From Hygrocybe punicea (taxonomy: Eukaryota; Basidiomycota; Agaricomycetes; Agaricales; Hygrophoraceae), in assembly GCA_963556145.1 (NCBI GenBank), contig OY744466.1, positions 1,798,001 through 1,862,000 on the forward strand: 64,000 bases of DNA, in the 5' to 3' direction. Below, piece by piece: positions 53,227 to 64,000 of the stretch; the stretch's first letter is position 1; each line of letters opens with the position of its first letter. Made by a program: the position numbers and the translations under genes. The notes beneath the pieces are model-generated. The model saw only the letters and a list, made by a program, of their open reading frames with translations. It searched no databases and was not told where the DNA came from.

Positions 53227-53759
53227 CATCGTAAGATTTTACACAATGTATTTTATTTCTTTTGTTAAAAAAAAAGGTCTCTAACAGGTTCTTTTTTAGC
53301 GCAAAGTCAGGAAAGCGCTCCGGAAGACGTTGAAAGCCTAATTTCAGTTTGTTCTTTCCTTGCTCTGGTGTTCCCTGGCCCCCTCCCCCTCCCCTTTTCC
53401 TCATTGCCCCCTCCCCCTTCCCCTCATTGCCCCCTCCCCTCATCCTCCTCCCCATTTAACAATAACTTACATTGTATTGTGGGATTTCAATATACCTGAT
53501 TCCTGACTGCTGTCTGACTTCTAAAAGTACGACTATTAACGGACTATTACATGACTTTCACATGTATTCCGTTGACGATGGTAGCCCACTGAGATGACTG
53601 TCACACAACTAACCTAGTCAATAGTTAGTCGTGCAGAATTAATTAAAACGCCCTTTAGTCAAAGTTTAGTCGATTTCGACTATGACACGACCAACGCTAG
53701 ACATTCACACGAATTTTCACTTTTACTGAGCGTGACGTTTTTGGGCGCGCAATATTTCC
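53227..53759. other. intergenic stretch upstream of the COQ8-type gene
   Basis: No desaturase continuation is seen. A (CCCCCTCCCC)-like tract lies at 53380-53445. TAGTCAA/TTAGTCG motifs cluster at 53610-53690, as they do at 48800-48880. Confidence 0.4.
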
Positions 53760-55832
53760 ATGTCGCCTGGTCCAGTTTACAACTGGTTCTGTGTACTCCA
53801 TTCCGCCGCCGACATTCTCTCTCATGCTGCTCGCATCAGAAATGTTCAATGGCCTGCCAATCCAGCACCTCCAACGATTCTCAAGAGACGGAAACGAAAT
53901 GTTCAAAGAACAAAACCGCCGCTCGTGCTTGACCAACAGATTGTACCAAACGTGAACAATGAGCTCGCCGAGGTTTCAGTGCCAACTCGCCAACTTCAGT
54001 CATCGAAGGTGCCATCGTCGAGAATAGGTCGAATGTTTCACTACGGTGGTTAGTATGCTCTATTCGCCTGGCCGTACAGCCAAACCAAAACCCATGAGTG
54101 TAATCTTTTCGCAATTTCTAACCACAGTTCGGTAGGTCTGGCGGTCTCGCTTGGTTATGGTGCAGCTTCAGAGATTATTCGCCGTTCCGGCCACTCATCG
54201 GAGGGACCATCGTCTTCTGTGATAATGACGGAGGCGAACATCAAGCGCCTGGTGTCGAAATTGTCACAAATGCGTGGAGCTGCGCTAAAGCTTGGTCAAT
54301 TCATGAGTATCCAGGGTATGTTCGTCATCCATTTTTTCGTTTGTCCGTTCTGATTTTGGAATAGACACTCATGTCTTACCACCCGAGATCGACAAGATTT
54401 TCCGAAGGGTACAGGATAGTGCTCATTACATGCCGGACTGGCAGATGGAGGTACACCACTCGTTTCCCTACCTCAACCGTAATATAAGTTGATCACTAGA
54501 AAGTCATGAGCACATCCATTGGCCCGGACTGGAGTACTCGTTTCGCTTCTTTTGACCGTATACCTTTTGCGGCAGCCTCCATCGGACAGGTGCACAGTGC
54601 TGTTCTTTCTGCAGAATCCTCACCAACCGGCGTTCCTGCCCGCGTTGCAGTGAAAATTCAATTTCCCAACATTGCTAGCTCCATTGACACCGATTTGGGT
54701 TACATCAAATTGTTATTAACCGCAGGAATGTTTTTACCGAAGGGCCTGTTCTTAGATCGGACCGTCCAGGTGGGCTTTGGTCTCGCCCAAATTCCGTTTG
54801 TCGCGAGATATTGAATTTGTCTCAGGTCATGAAAGAAGAGCTCGCGGATGAGTGCAACTATACTCGCGAAGCTTCATTCCTCCGCACTTTCGGCTCACCA
54901 CCGTTCCTTGGGGACGACCCCAGGTTCAAGGTGCCTTGGGTGTGGGAGGGAAGTACGAACCGCGTTCTGGTCATGGAGCACGTTAGCGGTATCAGTGTTG
55001 GTGAGGCAGACGTCAATAAACTGAGCCAGCAAGACCGTAATGATGTAGGCACATGCACTCCTACCTCTTGCAATCCACGATAATCTCTCCAGCTTTTTGT
55101 AGATCGCGACACGTATCCTTGAGCTGTGTCTGAGAGAGCTGTTCGAGTTCAAACTCATGCAAACCGATCCAAATTGGACAAATTTTTTGTGGAACCCACG
55201 GACTCGTCAGGTTCGAACTGCCTGTAGAAATAACATTCTTGACAACATGTTCATTGTCCAAATTGTAGGTTGAGCTGGTTGACTTCGGAGCTACGAGAGA
55301 ATACTCCAAAGATTTTATAGATAATTGGGCACAGTTATTGAAAGCTGCTGCTGCAGATGATTGGCATGGCTGCGTCCAGTGGAGTGAGAGGCTCGGTTAC
55401 CTCACTGGGCAAGAAAATGATGTACGTGCCCTGGTACTTTCTATTCTCTCGATATTTCTGACGATCGTCCCCAAGATTATGCGAGATGCACATGTGAAAT
55501 CAATGACCATGCTAGCTACACCTTTCAAACCTTCAACTATTCAACCATTTGCCTTTGGTAAAGGCACGAAATGGGCAGAGATCACCTCTCAAATCCGAGC
55601 ACTGATACCTGTGATGCTCAATAACAGGCTTACCCCGCCGCCAAGAGAAACATATAGCTTGAATCGGTACGTGGACTGAACCGTTGGCTCAGTGGGCAGA
55701 ACCTTGATCGAAATTGGCTCGCATTTTAGAAAACTAAGTGGAGCATTTTTACTTGCCTCCAGACTTGGGGCCAGTATGGATACAAAGGCACTCTGGGATG
55801 GTGTTATCGACAAATATCAGTTCAGTCAATAA
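53760..55832 (+). CDS. ABC1/ADCK-family atypical kinase, COQ8-type
   Basis: Mitochondrial COQ8-family protein needed for ubiquinone synthesis. Eight exons: 53760-54048, 54136-54315, 54365-54450, 54500-54769, 54826-55044, 55103-55210, 55269-55666, 55730-55832, all with GT-AG borders. After a poorly conserved N-terminus, exon 2 has [15 protein letters not shown], the KxGQ motif that defines the ADCK group. Then come [15 protein letters not shown] (Ala-rich loop), [10 protein letters not shown] (catalytic lysine), [17 protein letters not shown] (conserved glutamate), [14 protein letters not shown] (hinge), [11 protein letters not shown] (catalytic D-x-x-x-N) and [13 protein letters not shown] (the DFG). 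The end [11 protein letters not shown] is close to the usual C-terminus. No stops. Neighbour genes are unrelated housekeeping genes. Confidence 0.9.
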
Positions 55833-55984
55833 AGTAAACTAGAGAATGCTATAAAATATTGTGTAGCCTCCAAGAAATGGCGGTGGTGTCCGAATGTCGT
55901 CGAGAACAACTTTCACGACAATGATAGCTTGGCGTGTTTTGAATATCTCATCAGTGAAAGGCCTTTGAGAGCTTCGGTGATTTT

Positions 55985-56640
55985 ATCGTACTTCAATCAG
56001 AGGAAAACCCGCGATTAAGTAGACTGTAAACGTAAACCGGAATATGAAACCCAACAGGCCGTTCATACCTTTTTAAATACCGTACCTCAGCGAGACCGTA
56101 CCTCAGCGAGATTGCCAAGAAGGATGAGTAAAATACTGATCACAGTGCCGTAGCGGCGAAACGCATTGTGCTTCCAATGTACATAGGGTTCATGAGAACG
56201 TTGAAAGGGAACCTATCAACTCCGTGATGCATAGTAGCCTCCGAGGAAAGTTCCGGTGAGACCCAAAGCCCAAGTTGTAGTGATCACGAATGCCTGTCCG
56301 GCTATAAATATGATAATAGGGAATGTTGCATAGGGTTCTGGTAGTATGGGCGTCTTTAAGAGCAGGCTGATATCTAATTGTAGATGTCGAGAAACGGAAC
56401 AGACTTGGGAAATAAATACAATGAATCACATAGGAACACGTAGGAACCCGAAGGAAACAATCAAGGCGGCCAAAAAGTAGCATCCGTACCGAGGGTTTCC
56501 ACCGAATAGATTTTGTCTTTGTTCTTAAATTTGTTGGTCGGGCTTGAAAGAACATACAAGCGGTATCACCATTTCGGGCTACGATATTTCATGCAGTGGT
56601 GTCGAACACGATTGCGAACAGCTGGGCCAAGTACAGAGAC
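55985..56640 (-). pseudogene. decayed OPI3/PEMT-type phospholipid methyltransferase
   Basis: Minus strand. VFDTTA-stop-NIVARN (56610-56572) has TGA (56591-56589) where the family has Trp. Then NLFGGNPRYGCYFLAALIVS (about 56525-56470), FPIIIFIAGQAFVITTTWAL with GLTGTFLGGYY (about 56320-56225), a frameshift/short deletion, DRFPFNVLMNPMYIGSTM (56215-56160), a 17-bp tandem duplication (CTCGCTGAGGTACGGT), and LLGFIFRFTFTVYLIAGF (about 56055-56000). These match the order of OPI3-type methyltransferases, small ER membrane proteins that make phosphatidylcholine from phosphatidylethanolamine derivatives using S-adenosylmethionine. Nonsense mutation, frameshift and duplication make it a pseudogene. It is convergent with the COQ8-type gene. 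Confidence 0.65.
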
Positions 56641-56834
56641 GATTCGACCGAAGCCTTAAAATTGACGACGACTAATGTCGCCGCAAAAAGCCCCTGAGCT
56701 GGTCACGGGTTCAAGTTGAACAGAGCGGAGTTGGAATTTGATTAATCGGGCATTGGCCGCATTGCTGCTTTTCCCGACCAAGTCCATCCAGCTGAGCTGT
56801 ACCAGCCCTGCTCATCCTGTACACCCCGTAAACC

Positions 56835-57955
56835 ATGGTGAGTGCATTGCTTTCGCTCATGCGCTCGCACTGACAGGACTCGATGAACACTTGCCAGTCT
56901 GTTCCACCAGCCGTCACGCGGAGACTCATGCGCGAGCTGAGTGAGCTCAAGAAGAACCCGCCAGAGGGAATTCGCGTTATCACCAGCGAAGAAAACATGC
57001 TAGACGTCACGGGCATTATCGAAGGACCAGGTTAGTACTCGCATTGCAATGATCCTGCACACGCGTTCGGCGTCGTTGGTGGCTGACTAATAGTTCCTTA
57101 GAGGGCACTCCGTACGCTGGAGGCTACTTCAGAGTAAAGTTTAAATTCACAGAAGAGTTCCCCGCTGCACCACCCAAGTGTACGCCATGGCCAAATGACC
57201 TTCTTTTCCTATCAGCTTACATCCCGAACACAGGTTGGCTTGCAACAAAGATATTTCACCCAAACGTGTCGACCGGCGGCGAAATCTGTGTCAACACACT
57301 TAAGAAAGATTGGAATTCGTCTTACGGCATCGGGCACATTCTCATCACCGTCAAATGTCTCCTCATCTACCCAAATCCGGAGTCGGCCCTGGATGAAGAA
57401 GCGGGGAAGCTGTTGCTGGAGAACTACGATAGTTATCATGAACGAGCCAAATTGATCACCACTGTGCACGCTACACCACGCGTGCGGCCACCGGAATTCG
57501 ATACGCCATCGTCGTCATCAGCTGGTACCTCTGCACCTGTAATCTCGTTGCTCCCCAAATCGGCGGCTCCCCTTCCATCTCAGCCGCCCATCCCACCTGC
57601 AGCCTCCGCACCAATACTCGTGCTCCCTGCCGCAATGACGACAGCTATTCGAAAATCAGCCTCTCCAGCTCCAACAACTCGGCATCTTCGATCCTCTCCT
57701 TCCAATACACGCCCCAGCGCCACCCTCGGCTCAATGCCATCTTTGTCCGCAGACAAGGACGGTAAGGAGGGACACCCGTCGCCATCACCATTAAGTACTG
57801 CCGACGCCAATGTCGGTGCCGGAACGGGAATGGGAGCAGGAGCAGGAGCACCACCAACGATGACTGCGGCGCCGAAAAAGGCGGTCAAGAGAGCTGCAAC
57901 GGGCGGCGGTGTAGCCGGTGCAGAGAAGCGGAAAAAAGCGTTGAAGCGTCTTTAG
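56835..57955 (+). CDS. ubiquitin-conjugating enzyme E2, UBE2S-type
   Basis: The start codon ATG 56835-56837 is an exon by itself, followed by a GTGAGT intron; then 56898-57030, 57102-57179 and 57234-57955. The UBC fold runs from [20 protein letters not shown] through [20 protein letters not shown] and [20 protein letters not shown]. The active-site Cys lies in GEICVN after the HPN motif, and [20 protein letters not shown] follows. The HPNV...[12 protein letters not shown] block and the extended tail fit UBE2S, the E2 that builds K11-linked chains with the anaphase-promoting complex. The tail of about 160 residues is Ala/Pro/Ser-rich and ends [10 protein letters not shown], like the basic Leu-Arg-Arg-Leu end of UBE2S that docks on the APC/C. 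It is longer than in animals. Confidence 0.88.
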
Positions 57956-58198
57956 GTTCTCTATGGTACGCTTGGCGGATGATAGGTGGTGGGGTGTATT
58001 TCGGCCGTGGTGTGGGTCTCCAATGTATTTTGTGCTTATTCGCCATCATAGACGGCGATAATGACATCCTCTATGCATTATTCAATGCTCTATCTCCTGC
58101 TACCTGCTTCTTTGTCTGAGATCACGTCACGCGTCACGCCGAACTCATGTGACAAAAATATTTTTTTAACCAGTCACGACGCTTGTGTGCAAACCGCT

Positions 58199-59350
58199 AT
58201 GTTCGCAAGCGTTCTTCGAAACCAGGCCAGGATTGCCTTTGTTTTGTCCAGGACTCGTCTCCCTACAACATCCCAGCGAGTCTATACCGCGCTCTCAAAT
58301 ATACGTACTTTGTCGACTTTTTCACAACCTCAACGGAGTTACCCCGACAATGGATTGAACCAGGCATCCGAGGAAGGTATTCTACGCACTGTACATCCAC
58401 CCGGCCCTACTATATGGGTCGGGAACATGCCATTTTCCTCCGATGAGGCCGAACTTCGAGACAAATTCAGTGAATTTGGTGAGCTCGTCAACATTCGACT
58501 TGGTGAGTAAAACTTGTTATATCTCTCTGCTCGTTCTTGACATTCGTTTTTCGTCCCTTGAAGGACACACTCCAGATGGTAGATTTCGCGGATTTGCCCA
58601 TATAGACTTCGCTTCGCAAGAAGACGCGATCAAGGCGGTTGAAGCCTGCGAAGCAGAGCCCATATACATGCAGGACCGTAATCTCAGAGTCGACTTTGCT
58701 CCACTGAAACCCAGTTACTCTAACCCGCCCCATAACAAGCTGTACATCCGTGATTTTCACGGTGACGAGGAGGACCTACGTGCAGCTTTTCAGGATTATA
58801 AAAACACTATCCTCAGTGTCCACATCTGTTCGTTCCTATTTCACCGTCTTCCCCCTTGTTTTCGTTCTCACGAAAGCCTTGGAATTCTATATTAGTGAGA
58901 AATCCGCAAACGGGCGAATCACAAAATGTGGCCTTTGTCGAGTTTATGAATGTGGATAATGCCACGGAGGCGCGAGATGCACTCAACGGCACCGAGATCG
59001 CCTCTGGTGCGACACTCGAAGTGGAGTTTGCGCGAAAGAGACCGCTGCGCCCGGGTTTCGCCGGCAGAATGAGTTCATCGTTTTCCGGTTCGAGAAACGG
59101 GCAGGGCGGTGATTGGGGAGGAGGAGGAGGAGGAGGAGGAGGAGGCGAACAACGCGGAGCGGATTATGGTCGTGGAAGATTCTTTTGGGGTGAGGGCCGC
59201 TCTCGTAATCGTTACGGGGAAAATCGTGGAGGCAATTATGGTGAAAATCGCGGAGGCAATTATGGTGGAGGCCGTGGAGGTAATTACGGTGGAGGCAATT
59301 ATGGTGGAAGCAACTACGGTGGAGGTAATTATGGCGAAGGAGGGCCGTGA
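58199..59350 (+). CDS. two-RRM glycine-rich RNA-binding protein, likely mitochondrial
   Basis: Three exons: 58199-58502, 58564-58827, 58896-59350. The N-terminus MFASVLRNQARIAFVLSRTR is rich in Arg/Ser and free of acids for about 45 residues, typical of a mitochondrial presequence. RRM1: TIWVGNMPFSSDEAELRDKF (RNP2) and DGRFRGFAHIDFAS (RNP1). RRM2: NKLYIRDFHGDEEDLRAAF and ESQNVAFVEFMNV. A Gly-rich tail follows, with GGGGGGGGGG and several GGNYG repeats ending GEGGP. Organisation is like nucleolin-type or Nrd1/Mrd-like small RRM proteins; the exact orthologue is not clear. Likely binds organellar or nuclear RNA. Frame intact. Confidence 0.85.
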
Positions 59351-59612
59351 TTATCCCGGATATCCAGTAATTCAGTGCTTATGTGTCCCATATCTTTTCG
59401 TAATCACTCACCAAAAAAATGTTGCTGATATTTTGGTCTATTTGGGCCTGTGTATTCTAAGCCGAACAAAGATATTTTTATTCATCGTAGTGACATGCAT
59501 CGTGGAGCACCACAGTTCTCCGTTGCACAAGTCGGCCCCCGGTCGGACAGTGATTTTGCTGGCTTCCAGCGTCGTTGCAACCGAACAAGTTGACATTCAG
59601 TGAGCAACCACC

Positions 59613-61077
59613 ATGGTTGGTTTAGCCATCCTTTTTTTACTGCTCGTTGCTTCTGTCGTGCCGCCTTTAGGTGCTGGGCAAAGCCTGGGAATCCCTCTGT
59701 CTGCACCAGAGTTTGTGCTGATTCTACCAGACACCGTTGCTCAATGTGAGCCTGCGTTGTTTTATTACAACATCACCGACCCCTCAATATTCGTGGGTTA
59801 TGCGGGGCCTGGAATTGCAATCCAGTCTCCAGACGGTCTACTTGATATGGAGCTATTTGAGGTGCCGTCGTCTGGAGAAGGCTATGTTGAATGGCTATGT
59901 AATCTTCCGGCTGGGAAAGTATTCCAACTTTTTACGAGCAACTTTAATGCCTGGTATACTGTCCAACCTGGGAACTCTTCGTCGTCTTGCGTCGGTCGGG
60001 GAGGATCTAATGTCGATTCTCTTGACATGGCGTCCTTTATTTCTACTACGTTCTCCCCCGAGTCGATATCCAGCTACATTAGCGTGGAGCAGGCCCAACA
60101 TGCCGTATTGTACGTTGATATACCACGATTTAGATTTATTTCTGCGGCGCTGACAAGACTGTGACTCAGAACCAGCACGACGAAATTTCCAACAGCCGCT
60201 CTTACCACTACCACACTGGCAACGGACACTACCGCGTGAGTTTTCAGTTGATATCAAGCTTCCCTATTTCAATCAAGAACCGTCTTTCATAAGGCTGCCT
60301 CCAACCTCGGCCGTACCCTATCATCCAGGATACTCAGTTGGCTCCTCGAGTGGATCGCATGACTCGATCTCACCAGATGCAGGCATCATAGCTGGCGCAG
60401 TTATCGGCGGTGTGATTTTTATCGCTTCTAATATCGCAGTCATCATTTTCTGGAGGCAACTTTTTCTGGTTGTCAAACGAGCGGCTGCCACAGCTGAAAA
60501 TCGGCAGCCAGAGTTTGGCCAAATAGATCGCCGCGCTGAGGAGATAATTGCACAGCGTCCACCAGTTTTGGCATCAACAAATGGTGAGTATGTCTACCCA
60601 ATGCTTTCCACAGTTAACCGATTCCTAAGTCGAGATCTATATCCGCCGAATCCCAGACCTAGCGCCTTTGGAGCAAATGGACCGGGCTCGCAACCCGTGT
60701 ACAATAGTATGGCCCAAGCCACGGATCATGAATTCTCGGCAGCGCTGGCTTTAATTTCTGCGCGGGCACAGCAGAGCGAGCGTGATCGCCTCGCCGTTCT
60801 GTCGTCAGTACAAGGCACGACACACCGAGACATCATGACACACATGTCATCACCGCCAGGGCTGTCAACATCACCAGTATCACCATCTCACCAATCGACC
60901 AGTGTGCCGTCGGGATCTCGTGCCAACCCAGCTGGGGATGTTGTACGGAATGAAGATGGGGCGCCGCCTCCTTACGTGGTTGACGAAGATGTGAGCGAGT
61001 ATCCTCTGTTGTCACAAGACTTGCTAAACAAATCAACCGTCCTAGAATGTCAAGTAACTTGTTGCTACTCCTCGTAA
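59613..61077 (+). CDS. secreted-domain single-pass membrane protein
   Basis: Starts MVGLAILFLLLVASVVPPLG, a clear signal peptide. Exon 1 to 60109 gives a beta-rich extracellular domain (CEPALFYYNITDPSIFVGYA, VEWLCNLPAGKVFQLF) with three or four Cys and N-glycosylation sites. Exon 2 (60170-60235) is Thr-rich. Exon 3 (60294-61077) has GIIAGAVIGGVIFIASNIAV, a membrane helix, then a cytoplasmic tail with QPEFGQIDRRAEEIIAQRPP, ALISARAQQSERDRLAVLSS and a PPPYVVDED motif (PPxY type, a possible ubiquitin-ligase contact). This layout is common among mushroom cell-surface proteins of unknown function. The last codons after LLNKSTVLECQ may be intron read-through. Confidence 0.75.
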
Positions 61078-61652
61078 ACGTATCTTGCGAATACCCTCAC
61101 TATATCAATGGAAACCCCTCCCACAACTTTGATTTAGATGAGTCTGCGATTTGTAATTCTCCGCAGGTTTCGTATGTAGTCCTTTTCTTCGAGTAATTTA
61201 CACTTTTTATTATCGACGGCAGTGCTCGATGGTTCTTGATCAGCACTGTCTAATAGTGTCTATCAGTCTTGCGAGACTTTGTACAGCCCAAAGCCGCTAC
61301 GAGTCTACCATTATTAGTTTATTGCTTTTAGGGCTGTGTAACCGCCTGTGCCGTAGACATGGTCAACGTTCGATACTTTCAGTGGTCGGTAGCAGCCCGC
61401 TGGCTCACATGCGATCTTACGCAGGCTGCGGCAGCGACACTCAACGGTGTGTTGTACAAGTGCTTGGACCGTATAATGGACACAAGAAACACTTTGGATC
61501 GACCTACCCATTTCATGACATTGTTGCTGTCCTTCACAGCCGTCCTCCCGAACCACTTATATAAGTAGATGAAGCCATGGCAAAACCTCAGGGCTTGTTT
61601 ACCCACCTAGGACTTTGGATTTGAAAGTCAACTCTCGTTTTGTGGGTTTGGG
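61078..61652. other. intergenic stretch, no gene seen
   Basis: Frames of 70-111 codons overlap on both strands but none shows a domain or good splice context. It separates two plus-strand genes. Confidence 0.4.
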
Positions 61653-62786
61653 ATGGCTCCCTTCTATGAACACCATATGCCATGCGAATTGGTCCGGAAG
61701 ATCCTCACTCTTGTATTCGCGGAAAGCGTGCACTCTATCTGCTTATCCCCTGCGGCTACATCCTGGGATCTGAATGTTGCGTCCACGATCTCCTCTGTTT
61801 CGTTCGCGTTCAATGAAATCATGATCGAAGTCGCGGTGAAAGCATTCGGGATTGTTCCTCGAGAAGATTCAAGGTGAGTTCTTGTCAACTATATCTCTCT
61901 ATCTCTATCTTTATCGCTCAACGTCATGTTCGCTTGTAACATATCAGCGTCCCCTCCCTTGTCCGTGAGAAGTTGATTTTCTTGCAGAACCTTGGAGCAA
62001 AATGCCGGGAACCCTTCCGACCGCTACCCATCGCACGCCTACCAGAACCCACTCGGATATCAAATCTGGTCCAAGGCTACACCCTGTACTTGGCTGCCGT
62101 CGTGCTTCGAATCAATGCTTCACGAACACTTGTGACGGCCACCTTCATGAGTGCACACAACTCCATATCGCGTGCGCTTACATTGTGTCAACAAGTTTGT
62201 AAGAGGATTCAGCCGACCGGAATGGCGGATTTACTTGGCCAGGCTGTGGAACAAGAACTGACTCTCGTTGAGATAGGTGCTCTGCGTTTTCTTCTCCGTA
62301 TCCGATGATTGTCTAAAGTATCTGCCTCAGCTACGAATGTTGTGCGGGCCCGTATTGATTTGCATAGTTCACTTGAGATGATGCTAGCGTTGGATGAACG
62401 ATCAACAGATGAGAAGGTGTATTCAAGAGATGTAGGTGCATCTCGTCGCCTTCCATAAGACGTGATTGATCGCTTGTTAGTCCATCAAGATAGCTATCCA
62501 CGAAGGTCTCTGCAAGGTCGAGACCGCTGGTGTTTTCAACGACAATTGTCGTTCACCTCTCGTAACTGACGAATATTACCGAACCTTGCAGGTCTGTTGT
62601 CTAATAGTCTACCAGGGTTTTGCGAAACTGAAAAATATTATCTATTCCGTTCAGCTACCTGTGCTCATTGAGACGATCGGAAGATGTCGTGTTCTCCCTC
62701 TTGATTTGGATGAATATGACATCGTACACCGATCTAACTTGCTAGTGGATAGCTGGGAATACATTATCTCAACCACTCTTCCGTGA
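61653..62786 (+). CDS. hypothetical protein, multi-exon
   Basis: ATG 61653 (MAPFYEHHMPCELVRKILTL). Exon 1 to 61873, GTGAGT intron, exon 2 from 61948 (SVPSLVREKLIFLQNLGAKC, RISNLVQGYTLYLAAVVLRI, ELTLVEI) to about 62275. A third block near 62330-62435 (SLEMMLALDERSTDEKVYSR) and a last exon from about 62494 (IAIHEGLCKVETAGVFNDNC, SPLVTDEYYRTLQ, LPVLIETIGRCRVLPLDLDE) end at 62786. The start P-x-E-L-x-x-K-I-L-x-x-V-F weakly recalls an F-box-type helix. No function can be given. The exon blocks are free of stops, which supports a real gene, but exon 2-3 borders are uncertain. Confidence 0.55.
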
Positions 62787-62789
62787 TTC

Positions 62790-63740
62790 CGTACATAATC
62801 TCCCTTGCCCCCGATATATGTCACTTAGAAACGACTCTTTTCTTGTCCCCTCTGTCATGATTTCAATTTCACGAGATTTATCACCTCAGCACTTCTCGCA
62901 AGAGGCAGAAATTCGATCTGAGGTGCTCGAGCACTCTCAAGTCAATGGTACTGTGGAACCACCTCGGTGGATCCAGCACCAGATATAGTCGTGGTATTCT
63001 GCTCGCGGTATAGGTATAGGAAAGTCGTTAGTGAACGAGGTTTGGCTCCAATGTGTCTCGGATACCTGTCGTCGACTGTGACATGACATCGTACCGGAGC
63101 ATAAGTTTGCGGAAAATCAGTGATAGGTATCCGCCTGCTAATTCGTCAAAATGTATTTTTTGCCTCTTCTTTTTCTTATTCTTTTTTGCATATTGCTAGC
63201 TCCTGGGTGGGTCAATACACTCTCAAAAGGTCCTCGCCTTGTTTACCCGGCCCCGTGGCGTTGGTACCCAAATTGTGCTGTTGTCATCTGGGTATCTGGC
63301 CATGTCACTGGTTATCATGGTAGAAGGTCGTATGGAAGGGTGGTCGTTATGACTCGTTAAAGATGCTGGCGCTGACTTTTTCATTTGAGTATATATCCAA
63401 ACATGCAACTGTCTCGCCAATACTTAACTGTACATGTTCGTACGTTCACGTCACCGTGGAGATGATGCACAGCCTCTGCGACACAAATGATCAGCGCTCA
63501 GCGCTCAGCGCTCAAAGTTGAGCGAGTGTGAACTAACCGCATGGTTCTCGTTTTGGACGAGTCAGAAAATCTTTAAAAAGTATTCTGAGTCGATGCTGGA
63601 GATAAAGGCCGGGCCAGCAGTGGATAGCATTGCTGGAAGTCCATATGTAACTATAGATGGTACAAAGGAATATAGCTCTTGACGAATGCTGGAATCTCTT
63701 TAGCAATCCTAATTATAACTTGAATTCTGGCCGAATCGGC
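62790..63740. other. intergenic stretch, no gene seen
   Basis: No convincing coding frame. A triple GCGCTCA repeat (GCGCTCAGCGCTCAGCGCTC, 63493-63512) is the only pattern noticed. It includes the 3' flank of the gene at 63749-64000. Confidence 0.4.
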
Positions 63741-63748
63741 TTCCACGT

Positions 63749-64000
63749 TCATATCAAAACAGCCAAAACAACACCACCGACACAGGCGCCAATCACTAAT
63801 CCATCTACACGTGGTCCCATGAGCGCTGCCCCTGTCGTAGAAGCGCTGGCGGCGGTAGTGGTAGGTGTAGTAGTAGTGGCGGGTGTAGTGGTGGTAGGCG
63901 CAGTGGTGGTAGGCGCAGTGGTGGTAGGCGCAGTAGTGGGTACAGTAGTGCTGGGTGCAGCAGTGCTGGGTGTAGTGACGGTAGGTGTGACGGTAGGGAT
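63749..64000 (-). CDS. Thr/Pro-rich surface protein C-terminus, probably GPI-anchored (partial)
   Basis: A minus-strand frame open to the window edge, without its start codon. It consists of repeats of APTTTAPTTT and TPTVTTPSTAAPS type, then STTGAALMGPRVDGLVIGAC and a hydrophobic end VGGVVLAVLI before the TGA at 63751-63749. A Ser/Thr/Pro-rich stalk, small residues (STTGAA) and a C-terminal hydrophobic tail fit a GPI-anchor signal; a tail-anchored membrane helix is the alternative. Dense O-mannosylation would be expected. The functional domain lies outside the window. Confidence 0.65.
   Translation of the reverse strand: MPTVTPTVTTPSTAAPSTTVPTTAPTTTAPTTTAPTTTTPATTTTPTTTAASASTTGAALMGPRVDGLVIGACVGGVVLAVLI

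Noticed and set aside
63120..63360. Two overlapping + strand frames with hydrophobic starts
   Set aside because: No supporting splice sites or motif, and the frames compete with each other.

Overview
The window is nuclear DNA of a basidiomycete fungus, almost certainly an Agaricomycete (mushroom-forming). Genes are split by many short GT-AG introns of about 45-75 bp. Fungal orthologues are recognisable (COQ8-type kinase, UBE2S-type E2, OPI3-type methyltransferase, SF3B1). The mobile elements are those typical of mushroom genomes: KDZ, Plavaka, Tc1/mariner, a DIRS-type tyrosine-recombinase retroelement, LTR elements and hAT-like elements. No bacterial, plasmid or CRISPR features are seen.

Layout. 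1-12.4 kb: LTR fragments, a small TRIM-like retroelement (721-2479), a cyclin-like fragment, several degenerate fungal genes, and a mariner transposase with one stop codon (10200-11382). 12.4-23.2 kb: a four-level nest. A small SAM-domain-like gene is split in its fourth codon by a hAT-like element (12375-23179, perfect 8-bp TSD). That element carries a KDZ transposon (13461-23137, 7-bp TSD, 1.4-1.5 kb terminal inverted repeats full of CCATGG motifs). The KDZ accessory gene is in turn split by a solo LTR (18447-19051, 4-bp TSD). 23.2-34.7 kb: a multi-exon fungal gene, a Plavaka transposase split by a 650-bp palindromic MITE, intronless SF3B1 pseudogene pieces and a minisatellite. 34.7-39.6 kb: a pol-less LTR element with a gag ORF on + and, on the opposite strand, an intact-looking three-exon gene for a coiled-coil/Zn(II)2Cys6 protein. 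39.6-46.6 kb: a DIRS-type element cut by two hAT-like elements. 47.5-49.8 kb: a hypothetical gene and a desaturase pseudogene cut by a fifth hAT-like element (49823-53218).

53.7-64 kb is a gene-dense region of ordinary character: COQ8-type kinase, decayed OPI3-type methyltransferase, UBE2S-type E2, mitochondrial-type RRM protein, a single-pass membrane protein, a hypothetical gene and the end of a Thr/Pro-rich surface protein. No transposon is recognised there. The window therefore crosses from a repeat-rich compartment into a conserved one.

The most unusual items are: (1) the antisense spliced Zn-cluster gene in a non-autonomous LTR element; (2) a family of five hAT-like elements (TIR TAGTGTTGCC, 8-bp TSDs), two of which captured the same fragment of an ER-type Hsp70 gene; (3) the nested insertions, whose TSDs give a relative time order. 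Exon limits were placed by eye from splice consensus and reading frame, and family names come from remembered motifs, not from a search.
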